Below, piece after piece: positions 26,939 to 37,393 of a stretch of 64,000 bases of DNA; the stretch's first letter is position 1, and each line of letters opens with the position of its first letter. This stretch comes from Testudinibacter aquarius (GTDB lineage: Bacteria; Pseudomonadota; Gammaproteobacteria; Enterobacterales; Pasteurellaceae). The translations under genes and the position numbers were made by a program. The DNA lies in contig NZ_SMCP01000005.1 of NCBI RefSeq assembly GCF_004342725.1, positions 62,001 to 126,000 on the forward strand, in the 5' to 3' direction. The notes beneath the pieces were generated by a model. The model searched no databases, was not told the origin of the DNA, and saw only the letters and a list, made by a program, of their open reading frames with translations.

Positions 26939-27854
26939 TCCACACAACGATCAAGCCATGCCGAATTACTGTTTTAGCGATGATCTGAACAGCTTGCGCC
27001 AGCGAATTAACAGCTTTTTGCAGCAACGCTTGCAACGCTTCGACAGCACTCCGGCGCCATTAGCCGATGCAATGCGTTACGGTATTCTATTGGGCGGCAA
27101 GCGTTTGCGCCCATTTCTGGTTTATGCCTGTGGTCGTATGCTGCACGCCGAACCGCAAGCATTGGATTACGCCGCAACAGCGATTGAGGCAATTCATAGT
27201 TACTCTCTGATCCACGATGATCTGCCGGCAATGGATAACGACACGCTACGCCGCGGGCAAAAAACCTGCCATATCGAATTTGACGAAGCCAGCGCTATTC
27301 TGGCAGGCGATGCGTTGCAGGCTTTTGCTTTCGAATGCCTGAGCGATATGCCGATGGTATCCGCCGAACAAAAAGTAGCGTTGATCAAAACCCTTGCCGC
27401 CGCCGCCGGTGGACAAGGGATGTGTTTGGGCCAAAGTCTGGATCTCGTTGCTGAACAAAGTGCGGTCAGCCTGGAATTTCTGCAACGAATCCATCACAAT
27501 AAAACCGGTGCTTTAATTACCGCTGCCGTTGAAATGGGCTTGCTCTGCTCACCGCACTTTGACGATCTTGCTTTGCGTCAACGGCTGGTGCGTTATGCAC
27601 AAGCGATTGGTTTAGCTTTTCAAGTGCAAGACGATATTTTGGATATCACCGCTGACAGCTCCACTTTAGGTAAAAATGCCGGCTCAGATCTGCTGTTAGA
27701 CAAAAGCACCTATCCCAAATTATTAGGCTTGGATGGCGCCAAACAAAAAGCTGAACAATTAATTGCCAGCGCCAAAGCAGAATTACAGGATTTGAATTTT
27801 AATACTGAACCGCTAATCAATTTGGCGGATTATATTATTCAACGGCATAACTAA
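26931..27854 (+). CDS. ispA: Farnesyl diphosphate synthase
   Basis: Condenses isopentenyl diphosphate with dimethylallyl and geranyl diphosphate. An all-helical prenyltransferase with the first aspartate-rich motif DDLPAMDND, the second DDILDIT, and [14 protein letters not shown] and YSLIHDD. Three ATGs are possible; 26931 (307 residues) overlaps xseB by 8 bp and suits coupling, while 26958 would give 298 residues, closer to the 299 of E. coli IspA. ispA and dxs both serve isoprenoid synthesis. Confidence 0.94.
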   Translation: MTNPHNDQAMPNYCFSDDLNSLRQRINSFLQQRLQRFDSTPAPLADAMRYGILLGGKRLRPFLVYACGRMLHAEPQALDYAATAIEAIHSYSLIHDDLPAMDNDTLRRGQKTCHIEFDEASAILAGDALQAFAFECLSDMPMVSAEQKVALIKTLAAAAGGQGMCLGQSLDLVAEQSAVSLEFLQRIHHNKTGALITAAVEMGLLCSPHFDDLALRQRLVRYAQAIGLAFQVQDDILDITADSSTLGKNAGSDLLLDKSTYPKLLGLDGAKQKAEQLIASAKAELQDLNFNTEPLINLADYIIQRHN

Positions 27855-27913
27855 TGCCCTTACCCGACTTTGAATAATCAATTTTAAATAATAAAGAACC
27901 ATTGATTTTAACG

Positions 27914-29791
27914 ATGCAACCTACTATGCAAAATTACCCGATTTTAGCTTTAATCAACACCCCTGACGATCTGCGCTTGTTAAATCGCGATCAACTGCCA
28001 GCACTGTGTGACGAATTGCGCCAATTTTTGTTGGAATCCGTCAGCCGCACGAGTGGGCATTTAGCCTCTGGTTTAGGCACTGTCGAGCTGACCGTTGCCT
28101 TGCACTACGTCTATCAAACCCCGTTTGACCAGCTGATTTGGGATGTAGGTCATCAAGCCTATCCACACAAAATTCTGACCGGACGCCGCAACAAAATGCA
28201 CACCATTCGGCAAAAGGGCGGCTTGCATCCGTTTCCGTGGCGCGAAGAGAGCGAATACGACGTGCTGTCGGTCGGCCACTCCTCCACCTCAATCAGCGCC
28301 GGTTTGGGCATTGCGATTGCAGCGGAAAAAGAGAATGCCAACCGCAAAACCGTGTGCGTAATCGGCGACGGCGCCATCACCGCCGGCATGGCATTTGAAG
28401 CCTTGAACCATGCCGGAGCAATGCACACTGATATGCTGGTGATTTTGAACGATAACGAAATGTCGATTTCAGAAAACGTCGGCGCGTTGAACAACCATTT
28501 GGCACGACTGCTGTCTGGTTCGTTCTACTCCTCAATTCGGGAAGGCAGTAAAAAAATCTTAGAAAATCTGCCGCCGATTAAAGAGTTTATGAAAAAAACC
28601 GAAGAACATGTGAAAGGTTTTGTCTCCGGCGGTACGTTGTTTGAAGAGTTGGGTTTTAACTATATTGGTCCGATTGACGGTCATAATGTAGACGAGCTGG
28701 TTTCCACCCTGAAGAACATGCGCAACCTGAAAGGCCCGCAATTTCTGCATGTGATGACCAAAAAAGGTAAAGGTTACGCCCCGGCAGAAAACGACCCGAT
28801 CGGTTTTCACGGTGTACCAAAATTTGATCCAACATTGGGTACACTACCAAAATCCAAAGCCAATATCGCCAGTTATTCGACTATTTTTGGCGATTGGCTG
28901 TGTGAAATGGCAGCACAAGATACCAAATTAATCGGTATTACGCCAGCCATGCGTGAAGGATCAGGGATGGTCGAATTTTCCAACCGCTTTCCGGAGCGCT
29001 ATTTTGATGTCGCCATTGCCGAGCAGCATGCCGTTACTTTTGCTGCCGGTTTGGCTATCGGTGGCTACAAGCCGGTGGTGGCGATCTACTCCACCTTCCT
29101 GCAGCGGGCTTACGATCAACTGATTCACGATGTGGCGATTCCGAATTTGCCGGTGTTGTTTGCGATTGATCGTGCCGGTGTGGTTGGCGCCGACGGGCAA
29201 ACCCATCAGGGTGCTTTCGATATCAGTTTTATGCGTTGCATTCCCAATCTGGTGATTATGACCCCAAGTGACGAAAACGAATGTCGCCAAATGCTGTACA
29301 CCGGCTATCACTTGAATGCGCCTGCGGCAGTGCGTTATCCACGAGGATCCGGCATTGGCTGTGAGTTGCAGCCTCTAAATAGCTTACCAATTGGCAAAGC
29401 CAACAAAGTCCGTGACGGCAAAAATATTGCGATTTTAAATTTCGGTACATTGTTGCCACAGGCGCTAGCCGCCGCAGAGAAATTGAACGCCAGCGTGATC
29501 GATATGCGCTTTGTTAAACCGTTAGATCAGGCTTGCATCGCCGAAGCAGCGCAACAGCACGACATGTTGGTCAGCTTAGAAGACAATGCGATTCAAGGCG
29601 GTGCCGGAAGTGCGGTTGCCGAAACATTAAACCACTTGGCATTACGTGAAAAAATCACAATTCCGCCACTGCTACAATTGGGTTTCCCCGACCATTTCAT
29701 TGCCCAAGGCGAACAGGCAGAAGTTTTAGCAGAATTGCAACTGGACGCTGCTGGTATTGCGCAGCAAATTAGCGCATTTTGGCAGCAATAA
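27914..29791 (+). CDS. dxs: 1-deoxy-D-xylulose-5-phosphate synthase
   Basis: First enzyme of the MEP isoprenoid pathway: a thiamine-diphosphate enzyme that joins pyruvate and glyceraldehyde-3-phosphate. It has [15 protein letters not shown], the ThDP motif [15 protein letters not shown] with downstream [12 protein letters not shown], and the transketolase-type [15 protein letters not shown] near residue 370. It is 625 residues from ATG 27914; ATG 27926 is an equally good start by alignment to the H. influenzae N-terminus, and neither has a strong Shine-Dalgarno. Last gene of xseB-ispA-dxs. Confidence 0.95.
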   Translation: MQPTMQNYPILALINTPDDLRLLNRDQLPALCDELRQFLLESVSRTSGHLASGLGTVELTVALHYVYQTPFDQLIWDVGHQAYPHKILTGRRNKMHTIRQKGGLHPFPWREESEYDVLSVGHSSTSISAGLGIAIAAEKENANRKTVCVIGDGAITAGMAFEALNHAGAMHTDMLVILNDNEMSISENVGALNNHLARLLSGSFYSSIREGSKKILENLPPIKEFMKKTEEHVKGFVSGGTLFEELGFNYIGPIDGHNVDELVSTLKNMRNLKGPQFLHVMTKKGKGYAPAENDPIGFHGVPKFDPTLGTLPKSKANIASYSTIFGDWLCEMAAQDTKLIGITPAMREGSGMVEFSNRFPERYFDVAIAEQHAVTFAAGLAIGGYKPVVAIYSTFLQRAYDQLIHDVAIPNLPVLFAIDRAGVVGADGQTHQGAFDISFMRCIPNLVIMTPSDENECRQMLYTGYHLNAPAAVRYPRGSGIGCELQPLNSLPIGKANKVRDGKNIAILNFGTLLPQALAAAEKLNASVIDMRFVKPLDQACIAEAAQQHDMLVSLEDNAIQGGAGSAVAETLNHLALREKITIPPLLQLGFPDHFIAQGEQAEVLAELQLDAAGIAQQISAFWQQ

Positions 29792-29869
29792 TCACTGTCG
29801 GATAATAAAAATAAAAAATGTTGAGATTTTTATGAACTTTTCGACATATCTTTAGTCTTAATTTATGCT

Positions 29870-29960
29870 AGTGCACTGCAAATGCAGTTGTCTTTTTACA
29901 TTTTACTTATTGTAAGACCTCCCCCGATATTTATTCATTGAATATCGGGTTTTCTTTTTT
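29870..29960 (+). other. Possible small RNA or structured 3' UTR after dxs
   Basis: The 217-bp gap after dxs has a small hairpin (ACTGCA-AA-TGCAGT near 29876-29889, followed by TGTCTTTTT), then an unpaired C-rich stretch GACCTCCCCC, then the strong terminator at 29923-29960. A single-stranded CCUCCC could pair with Shine-Dalgarno sequences. A promoter-like stretch lies upstream (TTGAGA near 29822), but with poor spacing. This is a candidate only; it may simply be the end of the dxs message. Confidence 0.3.
29923..29960 (+). terminator. Intrinsic terminator downstream of dxs
   Basis: CCCGATATT (29923-29931) pairs with AATATCGGG (29941-29949), followed by TTTTCTTTTTT. Confidence 0.88.
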
Positions 29961-30008
29961 ATAACCGTTATTTTTTATAACCGCTTAAGCTTAAAATGAA
30001 TAGCGCAC

Positions 30009-30647
30009 TTACACCATCAACTGAATCGCGCTGGCAATCAAAAATAATCCGAAGCCGATAAACACCAATCCCGACAGGTTATCGATATAACGACTATAAT
30101 TCAGATAAAACGATTTAACCCCTTGGTGGGAAAAAACACGGGCAATAAGATAAAAGTAAATAAAACTTTCCAACAAAATCATCACTGCAATAAAACCGAT
30201 TTGCCAATAATCCGTTAAGCTGCCGACTAATAAAGAAAAAATACCACTGAAATAGATAATCGCTTTAGCATTGGCCAGATTGACCAACAAACCTTGCCGA
30301 ATGTTCGCCCAATCGGAAACTGGATTGACCTCATGTTGACCACTGATCTGCGCCAGACTGATATTACTTTTCACCCGTAGCATCAAGCTGCCGAGATAGC
30401 TGAGATAAGCACCGCCCAACAGCAATACCGCACTTTCAATCGGGGGATACAATTTGAAAAGTAACGCTAATCCGAGCAGGCTTGCACTCAGCCAAACCAC
30501 TAAACCTAAGATAATTCCAACGACACCCAACACCGCACTACGCTGATTCTCACTGATCGCTTTACGCGCTACAAAAAAGAAATCAGGGCCGGGGCTGACC
30601 AACGCAAACAAATGCACAAAAAACAGTTTAATCACTAAAGCAAGCAT
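30009..30647 (-). CDS. LysE/RhtB-family amino-acid exporter
   Basis: A 212-residue membrane protein with six hydrophobic segments and the LysE-family N-terminal signature FALVSPGPDFFFVARKAIS. Family members export threonine, homoserine, lysine or related amino acids; RhtC-like proteins are the nearest type by feel, but the substrate cannot be read from sequence. It starts 12 bp after pgpA and is the last gene of the ribH-nusB-thiL-pgpA run. Confidence 0.85.
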   Translation of the reverse strand: MLALVIKLFFVHLFALVSPGPDFFFVARKAISENQRSAVLGVVGIILGLVVWLSASLLGLALLFKLYPPIESAVLLLGGAYLSYLGSLMLRVKSNISLAQISGQHEVNPVSDWANIRQGLLVNLANAKAIIYFSGIFSLLVGSLTDYWQIGFIAVMILLESFIYFYLIARVFSHQGVKSFYLNYSRYIDNLSGLVFIGFGLFLIASAIQLMV

Positions 30648-30659
30648 GGCTAATCGACT

Positions 30660-31169
30660 CTACAATCCGCCTAAGGTAAACAACAATAACAAGCAAAGTG
30701 CGGTATAAATCGCCGCCAGCAGATCATCGAGCATAATACCGAGACCATTCTCAACATTTTTATCAAAATATTTGATCGGATAGGGTTTCACAATATCAAA
30801 AAAGCGAAACAGCACAAATGCTAAGCAATACCACAGCCAATTCTGCTGTGGCGCAAAAGCCAGCACCAGCCAGATCGCAATAATCTCATCCCACACAATC
30901 GCACCGTGATCGTGCACGCCCATATCGTGTGCCGTTTTTTCACACAAATAAATGCCAAGCACAAAGCCCGGTGCCGCCAGCAACAATAAAAAACACGGCG
31001 ATACAAACTGTAATAAACCGATACCCAGTAACCAGCCGGCGAGAGTTCCCCAAGTGCCGGGGGCCGGTGACAATAACCCCGAACCAAAACCAAGCGCCAG
31101 AAAATGCACCGGATTACGAATGTTCAACTTATTTAAGGCACTTCTTTTATCATCTATTTTATCGTTCAT
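30660..31169 (-). CDS. pgpA: Phosphatidylglycerophosphatase A
   Basis: Inner-membrane phosphatase that makes phosphatidylglycerol from its phosphate, 169 residues. FGSGLLSPAPGTWGTLAGW and DDLLAAIYTAL are family signatures; IVWDEIIAIWLVL contains the conserved acidic pair. Three or four membrane segments are predicted. It lies 26 bp after thiL in the conserved nusB-thiL-pgpA order. Confidence 0.93.
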   Translation of the reverse strand: MNDKIDDKRSALNKLNIRNPVHFLALGFGSGLLSPAPGTWGTLAGWLLGIGLLQFVSPCFLLLLAAPGFVLGIYLCEKTAHDMGVHDHGAIVWDEIIAIWLVLAFAPQQNWLWYCLAFVLFRFFDIVKPYPIKYFDKNVENGLGIMLDDLLAAIYTALCLLLLFTLGGL

Positions 31170-31195
31170 TGACTGCCGCCCTTTTCTATTCAGAT

Positions 31196-32194
31196 TTAAA
31201 AATGCTCAAAGCCTTGAACATCCGGCAGCGCCACTTTTTCAGCACCACGTTTTAACCGAATCATTTTATTGGCATTTTGGCTGCGAATCTGTCCGATGCA
31301 AGTATAATCAACCCCGATATGGGTTAATTCTCGTTCTAGTTTCGCACAGTTTTTATCTGCCACAGTAAAACACAATTCATAATCCTCCCCCCCGGCCAAA
31401 GCAAATTGTTCTGCTTTTTCGACACCAAAAACCGCGATCAGCTGTGGCGACAACGGCAGTTTGTCCAGTTTCAGGCTGGCGCTGACCGCACTTCGTTGTA
31501 AAATATGTGACAAATCTGCCAACAAACCATCAGAAATATCAATCGCTGCACTGGCATAAGGCGCAATGCTTTGTCCAAACAGCACTCTTGGCACCGGGCG
31601 CAAATGGCGTTCGATTAGGTAGGTTTCAGCTTGGCTAAGTGCGGTATCAGTGTTTTGCCCTCGTTTTTGCTGTAGTAAAGCTAAACCTGCCGCGCTGTCA
31701 CCCAAACTGCCGGTAACGTAAATCCAATCGCCTTTTTCTGCGCCGTGACGACACAACGCTTTGTCACGCGGAAGTAATCCGTGCGCGGTGATCGAAATCG
31801 AAAGTGGACCTTTAGTCGTGTCGCCACCAATCAGATCGACATTATAGTGATCTAAAATTTCAAAAAAGCTGCGACTGAATGTTGCCAACCAGCGGTGATC
31901 CACCTTCGGTAGTGTTAAGGCAAGCGAAATCCATGCCGGTTCAGCCCCCATTGCCGCCAAATCGCTGAGATTGACGGCAACGGCTTTATACGCCAAATCA
32001 GCAGGATCGATGTCGCTAAAAAAATGGATGCCTTCGACCAAGGTATCTGTGGTGATCGCTAAGCGTTGGTTGGCTTTGATCTCAGTGATGGCACAGTCGT
32101 CGCCAATGGCTAACGCAACGTCCTTGCGCGGTGTTCGGGTGGAAGCATTAAAATACTGACGAATAATACTAAACTCGTTATTTTGCTGCACCAT
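31196..32194 (-). CDS. thiL: Thiamine-monophosphate kinase
   Basis: ATP-dependent kinase that makes thiamine diphosphate, the cofactor of Dxs and transketolases. It has 332 residues of the PurM/ThiL fold: IGDDCAITE, TTDTLVEGIHF, DLAAMGAEPAW, LIGGDTTKGPLSIS and AIDISDGLLADLSHI, ending with GGEDYELCFTV. An uptake sequence lies in the gap between it and nusB. Confidence 0.95.
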   Translation of the reverse strand: MVQQNNEFSIIRQYFNASTRTPRKDVALAIGDDCAITEIKANQRLAITTDTLVEGIHFFSDIDPADLAYKAVAVNLSDLAAMGAEPAWISLALTLPKVDHRWLATFSRSFFEILDHYNVDLIGGDTTKGPLSISITAHGLLPRDKALCRHGAEKGDWIYVTGSLGDSAAGLALLQQKRGQNTDTALSQAETYLIERHLRPVPRVLFGQSIAPYASAAIDISDGLLADLSHILQRSAVSASLKLDKLPLSPQLIAVFGVEKAEQFALAGGEDYELCFTVADKNCAKLERELTHIGVDYTCIGQIRSQNANKMIRLKRGAEKVALPDVQGFEHF

Positions 32195-32238
32195 TTAATC
32201 TCCTACCGCACTTTGTGATTTTAAATTTTGACTCTAGC

Positions 32239-32655
32239 TTATTTTCGTCCGAGCGCCGGTGCCAGTTTATCTAACACGCCGTTAATATATTTATGGCTCT
32301 CTTCTGCGCCGAATACTTTCGCCACTTCAATCGCTTCATTAATCACGACTTTATACGGCACATCCGCTTGATATTTCAATTCGTACGCTGCCATCACCAA
32401 AACCGCCCGCTCAATCGGATCCAATTCGCCGAATGCTCTGTCCAAGTGCGGTTCCAGTGTCTGTTGCAAATCGTCGCTATGCTCGGCACTTTGGCTCAAT
32501 AGCTTGCGGAAATACGGCATATCAACCCCTTTCATCTCCTGATCGGTAATGAAAGACAGTTCTACTTCGGCAATCTCATTTTTAGAAATAAACCAAGAAT
32601 ACAGCCCTTGCACCGCACATTCTCTGGCACGGCGACGTGGTGATACTTTACTCAT
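32239..32655 (-). CDS. nusB: Transcription antitermination factor NusB
   Basis: Binds boxA RNA with NusE (S10) during rRNA antitermination. An all-helical protein of 138 residues with [15 protein letters not shown] at the N-terminus and the C-terminal [33 protein letters not shown] signature region. It starts 11 bp after ribH. Confidence 0.96.
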   Translation of the reverse strand: MSKVSPRRRARECAVQGLYSWFISKNEIAEVELSFITDQEMKGVDMPYFRKLLSQSAEHSDDLQQTLEPHLDRAFGELDPIERAVLVMAAYELKYQADVPYKVVINEAIEVAKVFGAEESHKYINGVLDKLAPALGRK

Positions 32656-32666
32656 TATATTCTCCG

Positions 32667-33140
32667 TTAGGCGTTATCAATCGCATTCAGCAAATTGATC
32701 ATTTCCAATGCGACCAGTGCCGATTCAGCGCCTTTATTACCGGCTTTTGTGCCCGCTCTTTCAATCGCTTGTTCGATATTTTCCGTGGTCAATACACCAA
32801 ACGCCACTGGAATTTCTGCCTGCATTGCCACTTGCCCCAAACCACTGCTGGCTTCCCCGGCAACATATTCAAAATGCGCCGTGCCGCCACGAATCACCGT
32901 ACCCAGTGCCACGATCGCATCATATTTTTTGCTGTCAGCTAAACGGCGTGCCACTAATGGCAGCTCATAGGCACCCGGTGCGTACACCAAGGTGATATTC
33001 TCGTCTTTGACTTGTCCGATACGTTGCAAGGCATCGACTGCCCCTTCACGCAAACTTTCATTGATAAAACTGTTAAAACGGGCGATAACCACCGCAACTT
33101 TAGCTTCTGGCGCAGCCACGACACCTTGTAAAATTTTCAT
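32667..33140 (-). CDS. ribH: 6,7-dimethyl-8-ribityllumazine synthase
   Basis: Penultimate enzyme of riboflavin synthesis, forming a 60-subunit capsid in many bacteria. The 157 residues show [50 protein letters not shown] with the catalytic histidine, and [19 protein letters not shown]. First gene of the leftward ribH-nusB-thiL-pgpA unit. No FMN riboswitch is seen in the 290-bp divergent gap to potA. Confidence 0.96.
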   Translation of the reverse strand: MKILQGVVAAPEAKVAVVIARFNSFINESLREGAVDALQRIGQVKDENITLVYAPGAYELPLVARRLADSKKYDAIVALGTVIRGGTAHFEYVAGEASSGLGQVAMQAEIPVAFGVLTTENIEQAIERAGTKAGNKGAESALVALEMINLLNAIDNA

Positions 33141-33432
33141 ATGCTACCTTGTGAAATTGGATAAAACCATGTTGTTAAATTCGATCGCGGATTCTATCAT
33201 AACATTCGATTTTATTCAGTACTAAATTCCGCTCAGTGTTGGCTTTAATTGATACACGCCCGCCCGGCTTTCCATTCTACTCAGTAAAGTGCGGTTTTTT
33301 GCCTCATTCACGCAATTTCTCTTTTTAATCTAGAAATCAACTGTGGTATTCTTAGCGCCGATTTATCCCTTTATTCAGAGACTATTGTTGATAATCGCGA
33401 TAACGTGGTTATTTAGGAGGAAAACAAAGACA

Positions 33433-34551
33433 GTGGAAAACGTTGTTAAAACCAAACCGGTGATTGAGCTGCGTTCAATCCGTAAGGAATATGACGGCAA
33501 AGCCATCATTAACGATTTTGATTTATCTATCAATCATGGTGAATTTATTACCATTTTAGGGCCTTCCGGTTGTGGAAAAACCACGATTCTGCGCCTGATT
33601 GCCGGTTTTGAGGAACTGAACGGCGGACAAATTATTCTGGATGGACAAGACATTAGTCAAGTTCCGGCAGAACAGCGTCCGGTCAATACCGTTTTCCAAA
33701 GTTATGCGCTGTTTCCGCATTTGAGTATTTACGAAAACGTAGCGTTCGGGCTAAAAATGCAGAAAGTACCGAGCCATGACATCAAACCACGCGTGTTGGA
33801 AGCGCTGCGCATGGTGCAGCTGGAAGAATTTGCCGATCGTAAACCGGCGCAACTTTCCGGTGGGCAGCAGCAACGGGTGGCAATTGCCAGAGCGGTGGTG
33901 AATAAACCCAAAGTGTTGCTGTTGGACGAATCGTTATCGGCGCTGGATTACAATCTACGCAAACAGATGCAAAATGAGCTGAAAGCGTTACAACGTAAAC
34001 TCGGTATCACCTTTATTTTTGTGACCCACGACCAAGAAGAAGCCTTAAGTATGTCGGATCGGATTATCGTGTTGCGTGCCGGCAAATTACAACAAGACGG
34101 TACGCCACGCGAAATTTACGAAGAGCCGAACAATTTGTTTGTGGCGCAATTTATCGGTGAAATCAATATTTTTGATGCCACAGTCATCGAGCGTCTGGAT
34201 GAAAAACGGCTCAAAGCCAACGTCGAAGGCCGAATCTGCGATATTTTCGCTACACAATCCGTTTCCGCCGGCAGTCAACTGAAAGTGTTGCTGCGTCCGG
34301 AAGATTTACGCTTGGAAGAGGTTAACGAAACCGAGAAAGTCAACGGTATCGTCGGTTATGTGCGCGAACGCAACTACAAAGGCATGACGCTGGAATCCTC
34401 CATCGAACTGGAAAGCGGCAAAATGGTGTTGATCAGCGAATTCTTTAACGAGGATGATCCGGACGTGGATCACTCGTTGAACCAGAAAGTGGCGATCACT
34501 TGGGTTGAAAGTTGGGAAGTGGTGTTAGAAGATGAAGATAACAACGCATAA
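33433..34551 (+). CDS. potA: Spermidine/putrescine ABC transporter ATPase
   Basis: Drives polyamine uptake. Walker A is [16 protein letters not shown], the signature [16 protein letters not shown], Walker [13 protein letters not shown], followed by a TOBE domain (residues about 280-360). The start is taken as GTG 33433, which gives 372 residues, the same length as other PotA proteins; AGGAGG lies 12 nt upstream, a little far. The frame opens at 33343 with a hydrophobic stretch that is not PotA-like. First gene of potABCD. Confidence 0.94.
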   Translation: MENVVKTKPVIELRSIRKEYDGKAIINDFDLSINHGEFITILGPSGCGKTTILRLIAGFEELNGGQIILDGQDISQVPAEQRPVNTVFQSYALFPHLSIYENVAFGLKMQKVPSHDIKPRVLEALRMVQLEEFADRKPAQLSGGQQQRVAIARAVVNKPKVLLLDESLSALDYNLRKQMQNELKALQRKLGITFIFVTHDQEEALSMSDRIIVLRAGKLQQDGTPREIYEEPNNLFVAQFIGEINIFDATVIERLDEKRLKANVEGRICDIFATQSVSAGSQLKVLLRPEDLRLEEVNETEKVNGIVGYVRERNYKGMTLESSIELESGKMVLISEFFNEDDPDVDHSLNQKVAITWVESWEVVLEDEDNNA

Positions 34552-35392
34552 ATTTCAGAATATCACCGTTGCCATTATTTTCGGCTGGCTGATTTTCTTT
34601 GTATTGGTGCCGAACGTGTTGGTGTTGGGCACCAGTTTTCTCACCCGTGACACCAGTAACCTGATCGATTTCACCTTCTCGCTTGACAGCTACAAACGCT
34701 TGTTTGATCCGTTGTATGCGCAAGTAATGTGGAATTCGCTGTATATGTCGGGTTTGGCGACCATCATCTGCCTGCTGATCGGCTATCCGTTTGCGTTTAT
34801 GATTGCCAAACTGCCGAGCAAATACCGCCCGATTCTGCTGTTTATGGTGATTTTGCCGTTCTGGACCAACTCCTTGATCCGCATCTACGGCATGAAAATT
34901 TTTCTTGGTGTGCGTGGTGTGTTGAACAATACGTTGATGTCGCTAGGTATTATTGATTCGCCGATTCGGATTATCAATACTGAAATCGCGGTGATCATCG
35001 GTTTGGTGTATATCCTGCTGCCGTTTATGATTCTGCCGCTCTACTCTGCGATTGAAAAATTGGACGGCCGCTTGCTGGAAGCCGCCAAAGATTTGGGCGC
35101 CGGCACAGTGCAGCGTTTTGTACGGATTATTCTGCCGTTGACGATGCCTGGCATTATCGCCGGCTGCCTATTGGTCCTGCTGCCGGCCATGGGCATGTTC
35201 TATGTCGCTGATCTATTGGGCGGTGCAAAAGTGCTGTTAGTGGGTAATGTGATTAAGAGCGAATTTTTGGTTTCACGCAACTGGCCGTTCGGCTCGGCCA
35301 TCAGCATCGGACTGACCATTCTGATGGCGTTGCTGTTATATATTTACTACCGTGCAGGTAAGTTGTTGAATAAAAAACCGGAGTTGGAATAA
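34532..35392 (+). CDS. potB: Spermidine/putrescine ABC transporter permease PotB
   Basis: Inner-membrane permease of 286 residues with six predicted segments and the EAA loop [28 protein letters not shown] that docks on PotA. It overlaps the end of potA by 20 bp. Sequence follows H. influenzae PotB closely along its length. Confidence 0.95.
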   Translation: MKITTHKFQNITVAIIFGWLIFFVLVPNVLVLGTSFLTRDTSNLIDFTFSLDSYKRLFDPLYAQVMWNSLYMSGLATIICLLIGYPFAFMIAKLPSKYRPILLFMVILPFWTNSLIRIYGMKIFLGVRGVLNNTLMSLGIIDSPIRIINTEIAVIIGLVYILLPFMILPLYSAIEKLDGRLLEAAKDLGAGTVQRFVRIILPLTMPGIIAGCLLVLLPAMGMFYVADLLGGAKVLLVGNVIKSEFLVSRNWPFGSAISIGLTILMALLLYIYYRAGKLLNKKPELE

Positions 35393-36159
35393 TGGGTCGT
35401 TTACTACGCAGTGGTTTCATGTTTGTGGTATATGCCTATTTGTATATACCGATTATTATCCTGATCGTCAACTCGTTCAATGCCGACCGCTACGGCTTGA
35501 GTTGGAAAGGCTTTAGCTGGAGCTGGTACGAACGCCTGTTCAACAATGACACCTTGATTCAAGCCGCAATTCACTCGGTGACGATCGCATTTTTTGCAGC
35601 TACTTTAGCCACCATTATCGGCGGCTTGACCGCGATAGCGCTTTATCGTTATGCCTTTCGCGGCAAAAAATTCGTCGGCGGCATGCTGTTTATCGTGATG
35701 ATGTCACCGGATATTGTGATGGCGGTTTCACTGTTGGCGCTATTTATGCTGTTCAGCATCAAATTAGGCTTTGCGTCTTTATTATTGGCACATATCACGT
35801 TCTGCCTGCCGTATGTAGTGGTCACCATTCTGTCACGTCTGAAAGGATTTGATGTCAAAATGTTGGAAGCCGCCAAAGATTTGGGTGCTGGCGAATTGAC
35901 GATTCTCGGCAAAATCATTCTGCCATTGGCCTTGCCGGCAATTGTTTCCGGTTGGCTGCTCAGCTTCACCATTTCGCTGGATGATGTAGTCGTGTCGTCC
36001 TTTGTGACCGGCGTAAGCTATGAAGTGCTACCTCTGAAGATTTTCTCAATGGTAAAAACCGGCGTCACTCCGGAAGTCAATGCCTTGGCGACCATTATGA
36101 TCTTGCTCTCGTTATTCTTGGTCACCTTAAGCCTGTTTATTGGACGCAAAAACAAGTAG
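35392..36159 (+). CDS. potC: Spermidine/putrescine ABC transporter permease PotC
   Basis: Second permease of the polyamine importer, 255 residues with six predicted segments and the EAA loop [28 protein letters not shown]. Its ATG shares one base with the potB stop (TAATG), so translation is coupled. Confidence 0.95.
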   Translation: MGRLLRSGFMFVVYAYLYIPIIILIVNSFNADRYGLSWKGFSWSWYERLFNNDTLIQAAIHSVTIAFFAATLATIIGGLTAIALYRYAFRGKKFVGGMLFIVMMSPDIVMAVSLLALFMLFSIKLGFASLLLAHITFCLPYVVVTILSRLKGFDVKMLEAAKDLGAGELTILGKIILPLALPAIVSGWLLSFTISLDDVVVSSFVTGVSYEVLPLKIFSMVKTGVTPEVNALATIMILLSLFLVTLSLFIGRKNK

Positions 36160-36241
36160 TATTGGGTTACCCGCATTACAAAAGTGCGGGTATTTCTTGC
36201 TGTTATTTATCTTCCCTATTTTTTTGTTGGAGTATTTTACG

Positions 36242-37288
36242 ATGAAAAAACTAAGCACAGTCTTTACCGTCGGCATTCTTGGCTTAGCCGTGCAAACCGC
36301 TGCAAATGCCAAAGATGAAGTGATCTACCTCTATGACTGGGCTGAGTATATTCCGCCCGGGCTACTGGAAGATTTCACCGCAGAAACCGGGATCAAAGTG
36401 ATTTTTTCCAGCTTTGAATCCAACGAAACTATGTACGCCAAAATGAAGACCATGGGCGACAGCGGTGGCTACGATGTGATCGCACCGTCCAACTACTTTG
36501 TTTCCAAAATGCGCAAAGAAGGCATGCTGATGCCGTTGGATCACAGCAAGCTGCCATCGCTGCAAGAGCTGGATCCGGAAATGCTGGATAAGCCGTATGA
36601 TCCGGGCAACCAATACTCTGTGCCGCAAATCTTCGGCGCCACTGCGATTGCTTACAACAGTGACATTTATCCTGCCGGTACGTTTAACTCTTGGAATGAT
36701 TTATGGAAACCGGAATTTAAAGACAAACTGCAATTGACCGATGATGCCCGAGAGCTGTTTCACATGACCTTAGTCACCATGGGCGAAGATCCGAACACCA
36801 CTAATCCGGAATTAATCAAAAAAGCCTACGAAAAATTGCTGACCCTACGCCCGAATGTACTGACCTTTAATTCGGACAACCCTGCCAACTCATTTATCGC
36901 CGGTGAAGTCAATGCGGGCATGTTGTGGAATGGCTCAGCGTTTATCGCACGCAAAGAAGGCATGCCGATCAATATCAGCTGGCCAAAAGAAGGCGCGATT
37001 TTCTGGATGGACACATTGGCGATTCCTGCGACCAGCAAAAATCCAGAAGCTGCCCACAAGCTGATTAACTATCTGATCAGCGCACCGGTTGCCGAAAAAG
37101 TGGCATTAGAAGTGGGTTATCCGACTCCAAATCTACTGGCACGAAAAAAACTGCCAAAAGAAATTGTGGAAGACAGCCAGTTGTATCCACCGTTGGAAGT
37201 GATGAAAAGCAGTATTTGGCAAGACGATGTCGGTGATGTTTCTGCCGTGTATGAAAACTATTTTCAGCAGTTTAAAGCAGCAAAATAA
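36242..37288 (+). CDS. potD: Spermidine/putrescine periplasmic binding protein
   Basis: A 348-residue binding protein. Signal peptide MKKLSTVFTVGILGLAVQTA is cleaved near ANA-K. The mature start YLYDWAEYIPPGLLEDF and the pocket residues in PSNYFVSKMRKEGM and IFWMDTLAIPATSKNPEAAHKLINYL are typical of PotD. ATG 36242 follows GGAG; the frame is open upstream into potC without homology. Ends the operon at a strong terminator. Species of this group often have a second potD elsewhere. Confidence 0.95.
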   Translation: MKKLSTVFTVGILGLAVQTAANAKDEVIYLYDWAEYIPPGLLEDFTAETGIKVIFSSFESNETMYAKMKTMGDSGGYDVIAPSNYFVSKMRKEGMLMPLDHSKLPSLQELDPEMLDKPYDPGNQYSVPQIFGATAIAYNSDIYPAGTFNSWNDLWKPEFKDKLQLTDDARELFHMTLVTMGEDPNTTNPELIKKAYEKLLTLRPNVLTFNSDNPANSFIAGEVNAGMLWNGSAFIARKEGMPINISWPKEGAIFWMDTLAIPATSKNPEAAHKLINYLISAPVAEKVALEVGYPTPNLLARKKLPKEIVEDSQLYPPLEVMKSSIWQDDVGDVSAVYENYFQQFKAAK

Positions 37289-37309
37289 CAATTACTTGAT
37301 TAATCTCAC

Positions 37310-37339
37310 AAAAAAGGTCTTCTTTAGAAGATCTTTTTT
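37310..37339 (+). terminator. Intrinsic terminator of potABCD
   Basis: GGTCTTC (37316-37322) pairs with GAAGATC (37327-37333) with flanking A and T tracts extending the stem, followed by TTTTTT. Confidence 0.85.
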
Positions 37340-37393
37340 ACGTTATAGCATAAGATAAAGCACCAACGGCGTGTTACTACGGAGGATTTTTTC

